This document shows, in pieces, positions 1 through 8,246 of a DNA stretch of 9,006 nt. Every line of letters starts with the position of its first letter. Position 1 is the first letter of the stretch. The DNA comes from Acidimicrobiia bacterium (GTDB lineage: Bacteria > Actinomycetota > Acidimicrobiia > Spongiisociales > ZC4RG35): contig WHTL01000157.1 of the NCBI GenBank assembly GCA_009377735.1, positions 1-9,006 of the forward strand. Reading direction: 5' to 3'. Both the position numbers and the translations under genes were made by a program. The notes beneath the pieces are model-generated. The model searched no databases. It had not been told where the DNA came from and was given only the letters and a program-made list of their open reading frames with translations.

Positions 1-87
1 CGGTGGCTCCGTCGTCGGAGGCCCGGTTGTCGGCGGTTCCGTCGTTGGTGGTTCCGTGGTCGGTGGTTCCGTTGTTGGCGGCTCCTC
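1..87 (-). repeat. 15-bp tandem repeat encoding a Pro/Thr-rich (PPTTE) linker
   Basis: Five and a half imperfect 15-base units (plus-strand type cggtggttccgtcgt) run from the window edge to about base 87. Read on the minus strand they encode PPTTE, with one PPTTG variant, in phase with the S8 peptidase. Such Pro/Thr runs are typical of extended, often glycosylated spacers near the C-terminus of secreted or wall-associated proteins. The array continues out of the window, so copy number and what follows (anchor or sorting signal) are unknown. Confidence 0.9.
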
Positions 88-3000
88 CGACTCGGTCACG
101 GTTAGGGTGACCGGCAGCCGGGTCTCCACTGTTGCGGCGTCGCTCGTCTGGATCAGCAGAGTGGCGTGGTACTCGCCGACTTCCAGCTCGGAGCCATCGA
201 CCGTTACCTCGACTTCGGTTACGTCATCCGCACCGGTTCTACCAGTTGCGGGCGTTACAGAGAGCCATGGCACATCCGACCTGACGGAGGCACAATCCTC
301 ACCTGGTACCTCCCGGAAGAAGGTCCGGTCGGTGGCATTGACACCTCGTGATCCGGGGACGACGCCCGCCGCAGACCAGATCTCGCCTCCCATAATTCCA
401 GTTGTGCAGGCACCGGCTCGGTGAGCCATCACCGGAATTGGGAGCGTCTCAATCGGAATCCATTCGTTATCGACCCAGTCGTCCAGCTCGAGACGGGTGA
501 CGGTGTTGGTGGGATCCCAGGAATTGTTGCCGGGTTCATCTCCGCCGATGGCGTAGAGAGCCTGGTTGGTGGCCGAAAGGGCGAAATCGCCACGAGCCTC
601 CGGTAGCGCCGGTCCCAGCTCCCAGGTGCCATCGATCATGTTCAATCGCTGCATTGTCGCCACGTTCGTCTCCGGCGATCCGCCATCCCATCCCCCAACA
701 ACGTAGAGATAGTGCCCGATCTGGGCGCTCCCCGGAGTGACAGTGGCAGCAGGCATGTCGCCTGCATTGTCGAGACAGGTATCGGTCGCCACGTCATAGA
801 CATTCACCTCGGAGGTCTCCGTGCCGAACAAGAACTCGGAAGCGCCACCCGCAACATATATCTTGCCTTCCCAGAATCCCATCGCCGCACCCCATACGCC
901 ACGAGGAAGTGGCGCACCGTAGGACCAGCTGTCCGTAGCGATGTCGTAGATGAGGTGATAGGTGACACCGCTGCCACCGATCACGTGGATTCTGTTGTAA
1001 GCACAGACTGCGGTCTGACCCTCCGTGAGAACGGGTATCGGTGCCAAGGCGGTCCAACTGTTGGCAACTGGGTCGTAGTAGACCGTGCTGGCAGTGACAT
1101 CGACCGCGGCGTTGACACCACCTATCACGTAGTAGCCATCGTCACCGTCGCATTGGGCGGTTCCATAGCGAAGACGTCCTTGTGGCACACCGGCGCCACC
1201 AAACCACGGGGCTGCCTCGACCGGGTCCTCATCCAATTCCCCCATGTCAGTAGATCTGATCGACCAGGGTCCGACTGGTGCTGGTTCGTCGGCTCCCCGG
1301 TCATCACCCGCTGTCGTGCTCTCGGCGATTCGGATCGGACCTAGTTGGTAGGTTGTCTCATCGATCTCAAAGGTGAATTCGGTGGCCCCGTTGTTTCCCA
1401 GGTCAATGGTGCTGGTCTTGGTGGCGCCGATCTCAGTCTCGAAGTTGAGTTCAGGGGCCGAGATGTCCTCACAGGGGGTATCCAGCCTCAAATTGACCTC
1501 TAGAAACTCAGAGTCACCAGGATCGGGTTCGACTTCTAGTTGCCTGATCACATATCCCGGATGGGTGACGGCGAGCTGATGAGGTTCGGGTGTGACCCAC
1601 CAGCTGAAGTTTCCATCGGCGTCGGTGTAGACAGTCCCACCATCTACCTGCACGACAGCGCCGCTGACGGGGCCCTGAGGGACGTCACACCTACCCGAGG
1701 AACTCACCGTCCCCAAGATCTCGGCAAGTTCTTCTGTGGGCTCCACCCCCATGGTCACCCCGATCGGCGCCATCTGGTTCGGGGTGTCGCTCCGGACCGC
1801 CAGGGAGGCGGTGTAGGTCCCCGGCTGGTTGACCGCCTCAGAGTCGACAGTCACCGAGATGGTGGTCGATTCGCCGGGCTCCAGGGCCCCGTCGATCTCG
1901 TCCGTCGCCATCCAGTCGACATCTACCGCCCCGCAGTCGACCAGACCGGGGAGTAGCTCAGCCTGGTCCGTTGCGAGGAAGCTGTCGACCGATCCGCCTA
2001 TCTTGTAGAAACCACACGCACTGGCGCCTCGATACCAGGCATGATTGGAGTTCGGTATTTGCTGCCATTCTCCGGCTTCTGGGTTGAAGGCGAATCCCTC
2101 ATTGGTCACGGCCTGGAAGCCGTCGATGACCCCGCCCGACACGATGAACACCTGCTCGCCAGTACCGGGATCGGTAGGTGACCCATAGGACCCAGCCCAT
2201 ATGCTCCTGGGCATATCGGGGAGGGACGACCACTCATCGAGGATGGGATCATACGAGTAGGCCGATACATGGGCCGTGTCGTCGTGCATGCCGCCGGCGC
2301 AGATGACGGAAGCACCAATAGCACCACAATGTCCCCATGACACCGGCTCCGGATAGGGTGCGAGCGTGCTCCACTCATCTGCAGCGGGGTCATAGCGGAA
2401 GACGTCGGTAGTCCCGCACTCTTCAGCGCACCCGCCAATGACATACATCTCACCGTCGAGTACGGCACTTGCCGAACCGCCATATCCGTTCGGTATCTCG
2501 GCTCCTACGGTCCATCTCTCCTCCGCTGGGTCGAAGATGGCGTGGTTGGTCACCACCTCGCCGCGCCATCCCCCGACGACATGGATTTTGTCGTTGAGAA
2601 CCTCGACCGCGGGCTTCTCTCGTCCCCCATCCGGGATACGGCCCACCAGTTCCCACGTATCGGTCGACGGATCGTATCGGAACACCATGTCGAAAGCCGG
2701 AGAGTTGATGCCCCCAATACCACCCATGCTGTAGACGTAACCATCGTGGGCGACCGCAGAGTTGTCCATGATGTTCGTCGGAAGATCATCGATATCGACC
2801 CACGGCTCAGCCGTAACACTCTGGTCGCCGGCCGCGTGGCGATCCTGCCCCTCATCGTTGGATGCTCCAAGGGCATAGGGACTGAAGTCCCCTTCAATAC
2901 GGCTCACGGGTGCACCATCCAGAGACAGCGGTGAGGAGCTCTCTCCCATGGGCTGGAACGCACCGGTCCTCTCCTTGACCTGGAAAGTGACATTGCTCGT

Positions 3001-5892
3001 GCCATTGTTGGCGAGTTCGACATCGGCCGTGGCGGAGTCACCCAACACGACAGACGTTTCCACGGATCCCGGAGTCACCTTCAACTGTCCCGAACCGAGC
3101 TCGAAGCTCTGGGTCACGACTTCGCCTTGGACGACCTCGACGGTTTCGGTCGTCGTCTCATAGAGGTCACCGGTGGCGGTAACCGCGGTGGGGCCACTGG
3201 TCGGCGAGAAGAGGATATAGAACCCATCGCCGAGCCCGGGGTCGTCGGGTGTCGCGAAGGCTTCCGTCGTGGCCGCTGGGTCGTCGTCTAGAGCGATGGT
3301 GGCGCCATTCACCGGTGCTCCGGTGTGAACGTCTGTGACCTGACCCGTGATCAGACCTCCGGTCACCGGTGAGCAGTCGGTCACCGTGACATTGTCGAGC
3401 TGCCACCAATAACCCAGTGACACGGCATAGTTGAAACGAATCTGGACTTCGGCTTTGCCTGCTGCTTGCGGGATTGGAAGCTCCAGGACGCGCGGACCGC
3501 GTTTGGAGCCCGTCTCCTGCCATAACACCTGCCAGGTTTCACCACCGTCCACAGTCAGGTCGATGCGGGCGGTGCCACTGGAGATGACGTTGCGGAAATC
3601 GTGGTTGAAGGCGAGTTTGGGGCTCACTGCGTCCGACATGTCCAGCATCGGGGTTACCAGATCAGAATTCTGGGTTGTGCCAGAGCCGTAGAAGCTGCGG
3701 TCGAGGATCGCGAAACCACCCTCTCCCCCACTCATGTTGTCCCTGCCACCGGGGTTGTCGAACGCCCATTGCTCCCCGTTGCCAACATGGTCGATGACGG
3801 TCCAACCTTCTGGGAGGGTCTCGTCGTCGAAGGTTTCACTGAGGGGTGGCTCCGTCTCGGCGTAACCAGGCGCCTCGCAAACGTCCGGTGCAATGGTCAT
3901 CTGGAAATCCTGGGCGTTGGCGCTCTCTGGAAGGGATACCGCTCGACTTTGGACCGCGTAGCCATCCACGGTCACCGCCATGTCATATTCCACGTTCTCG
4001 AGCAGTTCGACCTGGAACACGCCGGTTTCCGGATCGCTGAATACCGGCCCGTTGGGAAAACCCTCGATATCGACCCTGGCATAGAGTGGCCAACCCTGAC
4101 CGGAGCCATCGGTTACGGTTCCGCTGACGGTCACTGTTGGTGCCGCCACCAGGTCGAAGTCGACCGTAGAGGTGACACCATCTTCTACGACCACCGTCTC
4201 TGAACCGGTCTCATACCCGTATACCGCCACCTCGATGAGGTACTCGCCTGCGGCGAGCGGCGTGGAATAGGACCCGTCATCGGCAGTGGTGAGAACCCGG
4301 TCCGCCCCGCCGGTGATGGTCACGGTGGCGCCCCCAAGGGGACCTCCATCCTGTGCTGAGGCCACAACGCCGGCGACGAGCCCTGCATTGCCCCGAGGCG
4401 CCATCTCGATGGCACTGTAGATGTCGAGCTTGCCCTCCCCCCAGACATTGTTCTTCTCCGGGGTCCCCCCACAAGACAGGTTCTCGGTGTCCACTGCAGT
4501 GAGATCGAGCATGTCCCTTGTATTGTCGATATCGCCTATCAACTGGGGAGCCACCGACCACATGAGGGCAACCGACCCCGACACATGCGGTGACGCCATC
4601 GAGGTGCCGGTAATCGTGTTGTAGCTACCGTCATTCCAGGCACTGCGCACATCGACACCGGGAGCGGAGATGTTGGGTTTTACTCCCCCATCCACCAGGG
4701 ACGGTCCGCGCCCCGATCGGAAGTACAAGTCGCCGTCGGAGTCGAAGGCACCGCTGGAATAGCTTTGGGAATAGTCGCCGGGCGAGCCCGCCGCGGAACA
4801 GTCGTTCCCCGGATTCCCGCTGGAGAACATCGGGAAGATACCGAAGGCAATCCAGGTGTCGACCAGGTCCTGATACCAAAGATCGCCTCCCGGACCGCCC
4901 CAGGAGTTGTTGATGATATGGGGTCGTAACCCCGGTTTCGGGTTGGCATCCTCGAAGTCGGTTGGTGTGGCGAGGAACTGGCCCGCACCCAAGAGAGCGG
5001 CCTGAGAGCACCCATTTCCCTCGCACCCCTGGGCTGCGATCCACTCGGCATTCGGAGCCACACCGATCTGATTCCCGCCGCCGTCATCGCCCACAATGGT
5101 GCCCGTCACGTGTGTTCCATGTCCGTCGTTGTCACAAGGAACCGTCTCATCGGGACATGTTTGGTCGGCCGGATCCAACCAGTTGTATTCGTGGGTGAAC
5201 GACCCATCGCCGTCGTTCCCCCGATACTGATCCACCAATGCGGGATGATCGAACAAAGCACCCGTATCCAAGACGCCAACCACGATGCCCTCACCCGTCG
5301 CATCGAAGACGTCCCAGGCTTCATCGGCCCGTATGGCGCTCAAACCCCACTCAACTGCCTGGGTTTCGTTGGCTGTGCCGACTGCGCCTGGTTGCGGTTC
5401 GGGGATGGAGAGATCCTCTGCCAAACCGATCCGCTCGACCTCTGAGAAAGAAGCGATCGTTTCCACCACTGACGCATCGCTCCGGGCGATGATCACATTG
5501 GCAATCCAGAATGCGTCATACTCAATCCCCAACGCATCGAGCTCGGACCTGACCGCTGTCTGACTCCGTTCGGCGGTCTCGGCGAGGGCGTTGTAGACGA
5601 ACCATCCACGCTCGTCCCAATCGGCAATACCAGTAGCGGCACTCAGGTCGGGGCGGTCCTCGAATTTGACCACGAATGGTGCTTCGCCCTTGGTGTCGAG
5701 CTCCTCGGTCAACTCCGCTTCGATCTTCGCCTCAGGAGTGTTTCCCGATGGCTCCTCTGGGGGCTCCAAGCCAATCGCGGGAGTGACCGAAGCCAGCAAC
5801 GAGATGACAGTCACCAGGAGCAACCACACGCTTGCCCGTGGCCGCAGAGCACTTAACCTCCGCGCTCCAAATAGGGGCTTTCCGCTTCCCAA
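1..5892 (-). CDS. Secreted multidomain S8 (subtilisin-like) serine peptidase with two Kelch propellers, partial at C-terminus
   Basis: Open for 1964 codons with no stop; the C-terminus lies beyond base 1. No ATG is available after the in-frame stop at 5908-5910. I chose TTG at 5890-5892 because GAGG (5898-5901) sits five bases upstream and this start gives a complete signal peptide (basic residues R11, R12, R17, R19, hydrophobic residues 22-36). Residues about 60-165 look like an inhibitor-type propeptide. The catalytic domain (about 183-480) shows D209 (VLDTG), H258 (DGHGTHVTG), oxyanion N360 (SGNPGND) and nucleophile S431 (GTSMASPHVSG), resembling bacillopeptidase F-type subtilases. Then follow carboxypeptidase-regulatory-like domains (about 505-580, 585-665), a choice-of-anchor-J-like domain (685-840), another regulatory-like domain (845-925), a six-bladed Kelch propeller (1030-1316), an Ig-like domain, a fourth regulatory-like domain (about 1390-1465), a second six-bladed Kelch (1555-1864), a BACON-like segment (PWLSVTP) and a PPTTE tail. 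Probably an extracellular or surface protease active on proteins; its substrate cannot be read. Catalytic assignment is firm, accessory domain names less so. Confidence 0.93.
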   Translation of the reverse strand, partial: MGSGKPLFGARRLSALRPRASVWLLLVTVISLLASVTPAIGLEPPEEPSGNTPEAKIEAELTEELDTKGEAPFVVKFEDRPDLSAATGIADWDERGWFVYNALAETAERSQTAVRSELDALGIEYDAFWIANVIIARSDASVVETIASFSEVERIGLAEDLSIPEPQPGAVGTANETQAVEWGLSAIRADEAWDVFDATGEGIVVGVLDTGALFDHPALVDQYRGNDGDGSFTHEYNWLDPADQTCPDETVPCDNDGHGTHVTGTIVGDDGGGNQIGVAPNAEWIAAQGCEGNGCSQAALLGAGQFLATPTDFEDANPKPGLRPHIINNSWGGPGGDLWYQDLVDTWIAFGIFPMFSSGNPGNDCSAAGSPGDYSQSYSSGAFDSDGDLYFRSGRGPSLVDGGVKPNISAPGVDVRSAWNDGSYNTITGTSMASPHVSGSVALMWSVAPQLIGDIDNTRDMLDLTAVDTENLSCGGTPEKNNVWGEGKLDIYSAIEMAPRGNAGLVAGVVASAQDGGPLGGATVTITGGADRVLTTADDGSYSTPLAAGEYLIEVAVYGYETGSETVVVEDGVTSTVDFDLVAAPTVTVSGTVTDGSGQGWPLYARVDIEGFPNGPVFSDPETGVFQVELLENVEYDMAVTVDGYAVQSRAVSLPESANAQDFQMTIAPDVCEAPGYAETEPPLSETFDDETLPEGWTVIDHVGNGEQWAFDNPGGRDNMSGGEGGFAILDRSFYGSGTTQNSDLVTPMLDMSDAVSPKLAFNHDFRNVISSGTARIDLTVDGGETWQVLWQETGSKRGPRVLELPIPQAAGKAEVQIRFNYAVSLGYWWQLDNVTVTDCSPVTGGLITGQVTDVHTGAPVNGATIALDDDPAATTEAFATPDDPGLGDGFYILFSPTSGPTAVTATGDLYETTTETVEVVQGEVVTQSFELGSGQLKVTPGSVETSVVLGDSATADVELANNGTSNVTFQVKERTGAFQPMGESSSPLSLDGAPVSRIEGDFSPYALGASNDEGQDRHAAGDQSVTAEPWVDIDDLPTNIMDNSAVAHDGYVYSMGGIGGINSPAFDMVFRYDPSTDTWELVGRIPDGGREKPAVEVLNDKIHVVGGWRGEVVTNHAIFDPAEERWTVGAEIPNGYGGSASAVLDGEMYVIGGCAEECGTTDVFRYDPAADEWSTLAPYPEPVSWGHCGAIGASVICAGGMHDDTAHVSAYSYDPILDEWSSLPDMPRSIWAGSYGSPTDPGTGEQVFIVSGGVIDGFQAVTNEGFAFNPEAGEWQQIPNSNHAWYRGASACGFYKIGGSVDSFLATDQAELLPGLVDCGAVDVDWMATDEIDGALEPGESTTISVTVDSEAVNQPGTYTASLAVRSDTPNQMAPIGVTMGVEPTEELAEILGTVSSSGRCDVPQGPVSGAVVQVDGGTVYTDADGNFSWWVTPEPHQLAVTHPGYVIRQLEVEPDPGDSEFLEVNLRLDTPCEDISAPELNFETEIGATKTSTIDLGNNGATEFTFEIDETTYQLGPIRIAESTTAGDDRGADEPAPVGPWSIRSTDMGELDEDPVEAAPWFGGAGVPQGRLRYGTAQCDGDDGYYVIGGVNAAVDVTASTVYYDPVANSWTALAPIPVLTEGQTAVCAYNRIHVIGGSGVTYHLIYDIATDSWSYGAPLPRGVWGAAMGFWEGKIYVAGGASEFLFGTETSEVNVYDVATDTCLDNAGDMPAATVTPGSAQIGHYLYVVGGWDGGSPETNVATMQRLNMIDGTWELGPALPEARGDFALSATNQALYAIGGDEPGNNSWDPTNTVTRLELDDWVDNEWIPIETLPIPVMAHRAGACTTGIMGGEIWSAAGVVPGSRGVNATDRTFFREVPGEDCASVRSDVPWLSVTPATGRTGADDVTEVEVTVDGSELEVGEYHATLLIQTSDAATVETRLPVTLTVTESEEPPTTEPPTTEPPTTEPPTTGPPTTEPP

Positions 5893-5897
5893 AATGA

Positions 5898-5906
5898 CCT
5901 CGCCTT
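5898..5906 (-). promoter_or_regulatory. Ribosome binding site deciding the TTG start of the S8 peptidase
   Basis: On the minus strand AAGGCGAGG precedes the TTG at 5892 by five bases. The frame is closed by TGA at 5908-5910, and the only later starts, GTG at codon 22 and TTG at codon 24, would remove the basic n-region of the signal peptide. The site therefore favours TTG. Confidence 0.6.
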
Positions 5907-5968
5907 CTCAACACCTCGAAACAAGCCGTACCTACTCATTCGAGGGCCTTCCTTTGAGCAGCTCCAAC

Positions 5969-5999
5969 ACTATAGGCGCGGTCACCAAACCAATGTCAA
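5969..5999 (-). promoter_or_regulatory. Sigma-70-type promoter for the S8 peptidase gene
   Basis: On the minus strand a perfect -35 TTGACA (5994-5999) is followed after 19 bases by a -10 TATAGT (5969-5974, matching TANNNT). The spacer is longer than the usual 17. Transcription would begin near 5962, giving an untranslated leader of about 70 bases before the TTG at 5892. It lies 13 bases past the antiporter stop, so the peptidase can be transcribed separately from the antiporter. I see no terminator hairpin in the 120-base gap, so read-through is also possible. Confidence 0.6.
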
Positions 6000-6010
6000 G
6001 AGAAATTCTC
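6000..6010. promoter_or_regulatory. Perfect 5-1-5 palindrome abutting the -35 box
   Basis: GAGAA-A-TTCTC forms a perfect inverted repeat directly upstream of the minus-strand TTGACA. Its position would suit a regulator binding site at the S8 peptidase promoter, but the arms are short and AT-rich, so chance is a real alternative. No regulator gene lies next to it. Confidence 0.25.
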
Positions 6011-6012
6011 AA

Positions 6013-8049
6013 TTAGGACTTGGCAACCCGGGTTGGCCGTTCGCTGACCCGTCGGGTCGGACCCACCGTGCCCATCACCCGATCGGGATGGCTTCCGCTG
6101 GTCAATTTCAGACGTCCCGGACCCGCCACGATGAGCAGCGATGCCCCTCCCATAGCCCCAGTGTGCCGGAGCGTCCCGAAGGTGGGCTGGTCGCTGACGA
6201 CATGAGCGGGAACCACAAGAAGGTCATCCGAACCTACCGCTTCGAAGGGTGTTCTCGTGCCCGATTGATGGGACTCCACCGAGGAGTAGTTGTCGGGATC
6301 ATCGATGAGCGAGGGCTCCGCCGTGTGGACCACGACGTCGATTGAATGTTCGGTCCCCAGTCGCCGGGCAATGTCCAGGCAAAGCGCAATATCCTTCCGA
6401 CGGGCGGCCATTCCTCGACTCCGTCCCGTCGCTACGATCACTCGCTGCCAATCAACACTATGTATCTTCGCAGCAAGAACCGGAACCGGAGATGATTCTC
6501 CGATGCTCTCGATCTCATCACCAAACAGCTTCCCTGGAATCCCTGGACCTTCCCAGGGGACGATCAGAGAAGATGCCTCCTCCTCGACGATGAGATCGAC
6601 AGCCCCTCTCACCTGAGACGAGGAAACGCGGGTAATTCCTTTCGCATCGTGGCCTCGCTCGACGGCGAGCTCGACAGCCTCGTCAACGATGCCCTTGGAA
6701 TCTTCATATCCATCTTCTTCGCACACCACAAATGGTGTGAGAAGCCCGTCGTCCTCCCGGGCAATGGCGATGCCCAGCTCGATCGCTCCTTCCAGAGCAC
6801 GGCCTCGCCGAACCTGGAGCAGGACGCGTGAACCGATGTTGCCTTCCTCGTCGGTTTCAGCGCTCACCTTCTTGGCGAAGTACCGCGTCGCCAAAGACGT
6901 GATTACAACAGTCAAGACGACGGTTAGAACCGCGGCATCGAGGATGCTCTGGTCGAAGATTCCGGCTACCAGACCGACCTGAGCGATGGCCAAGGTTGCG
7001 GCGGCCTGGCCCGTGGTGAGGGCCGTCATCATCCCCACATCAGCCAGGTCAAAGTCGAATATGCGTCCGGTCACCACGGCGGCCAAGGTCTTACCGGTCA
7101 CAACCACACCAGTGAAGACGAGAGCCAGGCCGATGGTGGAAGGTTCGGCCATAGACCGGGGGTCTACGGACATCCCAACCGAAACGAGGAAGGCCGGGAC
7201 GAAGAGGGCACCACCGAAGAACTCGATGCTGTCCATCAGCTCGCCCTCTGCCGGGACGAGACGGTTGAGTCCGATACCGGCTAGAAAGGCGCCCACCAAG
7301 CCCTCGATCCCACCTACCAGACTCACGACGGCTCCCGCCGACATACCGGCCAGAACGAAGACAAACCGCTGAATGCGGGTGCGCCCAAGATGTGAGAAGA
7401 ACCAATCCGCCATCCGGGGTAACAGCCACAGACAGAATGTTCCCAGAACGATGACCCCCAGCCACAACGGGAGCAGGGGCGACTCCCCCATTTCACTCGA
7501 TGCCTGGTGACCCCCGGATACTGAAAACCCGAGTACTAGGAGTGCCAACACGTCGGTTATCACTGTGGCCGAAACCGATAATCCCACGGAGCGGTTGGCC
7601 TCCACCCCCGCCCGCTTTACCTCGGGATATGCGACCAAGGTATGAGATGCCCACATGGCGCCGAGGAGCACGGCAGCAGTGATTCCTGCGTCGACGATCC
7701 ACACACCTACTGCGAGACTCAGAGCAAAGGGAAACACGAAGGTGAGGAGACCGAAGGTAATGGCGGCACGACGGTTGGCCATGAAGGTCTTCAGATCGAG
7801 TTCCATCCCGGCGAGGAACATGAGATAGAGCAGCCCGATCTTGCCGACGGAGGCGACTATGCCCTCTGGACGAAGCCACTCCAAGACACTCGGTCCGAAA
7901 ACTGTTCCCAGCGCGATAAGCCCGACCAAACCGGGTATGCGGACTCGTTCCGCCAAGAGGGGACCGACCACAATGAGCACCATGAGGAGCAGGAGCCCCG
8001 ATTCGACTGTAAACGCCACCTGGGCAAATACTCCGGTGAGGGCGTGCAT
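6013..8049 (-). CDS. CPA2/Kef-type cation:proton antiporter with C-terminal universal-stress-protein-like region
   Basis: A 678-residue inner-membrane protein that by family would exchange monovalent cations (Na+ or K+) for protons. Residues about 15-390 are hydrophobic segments of the Na+/H+ exchanger fold, with the family signatures IPGLVGLIALGTVFGPSVL (38-56) and FLAGMELD (78-85), the ion-site segment SATVITDVLAL (160-170, Asp166), and a conserved-type lysine in VVTGK (Lys320). After about residue 400 the protein is soluble: two alpha/beta halves (about 405-528 and 535-645) resemble tandem Usp domains, the first ending SPVPVLAAK. The usual Usp ATP-binding glycine pattern is not clear in either half. 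The residue before Asp166 is Thr, whereas DD, ND or QD pairs are better known in this superfamily, so ion specificity and electrogenicity cannot be inferred. ATG at 8047-8049 is the first start after the in-frame stop at 8104-8106. It has no Shine-Dalgarno, which fits translational coupling to the small ORF ending one base upstream. Confidence 0.9.
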   Translation of the reverse strand: MHALTGVFAQVAFTVESGLLLLMVLIVVGPLLAERVRIPGLVGLIALGTVFGPSVLEWLRPEGIVASVGKIGLLYLMFLAGMELDLKTFMANRRAAITFGLLTFVFPFALSLAVGVWIVDAGITAAVLLGAMWASHTLVAYPEVKRAGVEANRSVGLSVSATVITDVLALLVLGFSVSGGHQASSEMGESPLLPLWLGVIVLGTFCLWLLPRMADWFFSHLGRTRIQRFVFVLAGMSAGAVVSLVGGIEGLVGAFLAGIGLNRLVPAEGELMDSIEFFGGALFVPAFLVSVGMSVDPRSMAEPSTIGLALVFTGVVVTGKTLAAVVTGRIFDFDLADVGMMTALTTGQAAATLAIAQVGLVAGIFDQSILDAAVLTVVLTVVITSLATRYFAKKVSAETDEEGNIGSRVLLQVRRGRALEGAIELGIAIAREDDGLLTPFVVCEEDGYEDSKGIVDEAVELAVERGHDAKGITRVSSSQVRGAVDLIVEEEASSLIVPWEGPGIPGKLFGDEIESIGESSPVPVLAAKIHSVDWQRVIVATGRSRGMAARRKDIALCLDIARRLGTEHSIDVVVHTAEPSLIDDPDNYSSVESHQSGTRTPFEAVGSDDLLVVPAHVVSDQPTFGTLRHTGAMGGASLLIVAGPGRLKLTSGSHPDRVMGTVGPTRRVSERPTRVAKS

Positions 8050-8050
8050 G

Positions 8051-8173
8051 CTAGTGATCAGCGGCGCCAGGCTGGGCTCGTTCGTCGTCCACGGTGACGC
8101 AGACTAGCGCCGTGTCATATGCGATATTGCCAGCGAAGGCCCTGTCGCTGATGTTCACCGTGGCCGCAGTCAT
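8051..8173 (-). CDS. Candidate 40-aa small protein coupled to the antiporter
   Basis: An ATG at 8171-8173 opens 40 codons closing with TAG at 8051-8053, a single base before the antiporter ATG. The start has a modest Shine-Dalgarno (AAGAGG, four bases upstream), while the antiporter has none, so the small ORF could deliver ribosomes to it. About 28 of 39 sense codons after the start end in G or C, in keeping with real genes here. The peptide begins MTAATVNISDRAFAG, is not hydrophobic, has one Cys and ends acidic/polar. I do not recognise the family. It could be a small soluble partner, a pure coupling leader, or chance. The spacing is the strongest argument for it. Confidence 0.4.
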   Translation of the reverse strand: MTAATVNISDRAFAGNIAYDTALVCVTVDDERAQPGAADH

Positions 8174-8209
8174 GGGGCCTCTTGCTGTAATCCCCGGGAG
8201 TTTCGCTTT

Positions 8210-8237
8210 TTGACACCGTCGGGTGCGCGGCTAGCGT
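8210..8237 (+). promoter_or_regulatory. Promoter of the leader ORF / sulfurtransferase unit
   Basis: A perfect TTGACA (8210-8215) and TAGCGT (8232-8237, fitting the actinobacterial TANNNT -10) are separated by 16 bases. The predicted transcription start falls at about 8244-8247, on or within a few bases of the ATG at 8247. The first ORF of the transcript would then be leaderless or nearly so, as is common in actinobacteria. It is divergent from the antiporter side. Confidence 0.6.
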
Positions 8238-8246
8238 TTCTCCGCA

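Noticed and set aside
56..424. Plus-strand Ser/Thr/Val-rich frame of 122 codons
   Set aside because: Its composition is the complement of the PPTTE repeat and following domain of the peptidase.
712..1344. Plus-strand open frame of 210 codons opposite the second Kelch region
   Set aside because: It is antisense to the in-frame peptidase coding sequence and has no recognisable domain. The minus strand reads Kelch repeats without a break through the same bases.
3601..4203. Plus-strand open frame of 200 codons
   Set aside because: Antisense to the anchor-J-like and regulatory-like domains of the peptidase; no motif and no convincing start. A by-product of GC-rich coding DNA.
4631..5096. Minus-strand frames of about 137 codons overlapping the S8 catalytic domain
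   Set aside because: They are out of phase with the frame carrying the Asp/His/Ser triad, which continues without a frameshift across this region.
8051..8173. Truncated thioredoxin as the identity of the small ORF
   Set aside because: The N-terminal pattern vaguely recalls thioredoxin, but no CxxC active site follows in this or neighbouring frames, and the resemblance is too weak to name it.
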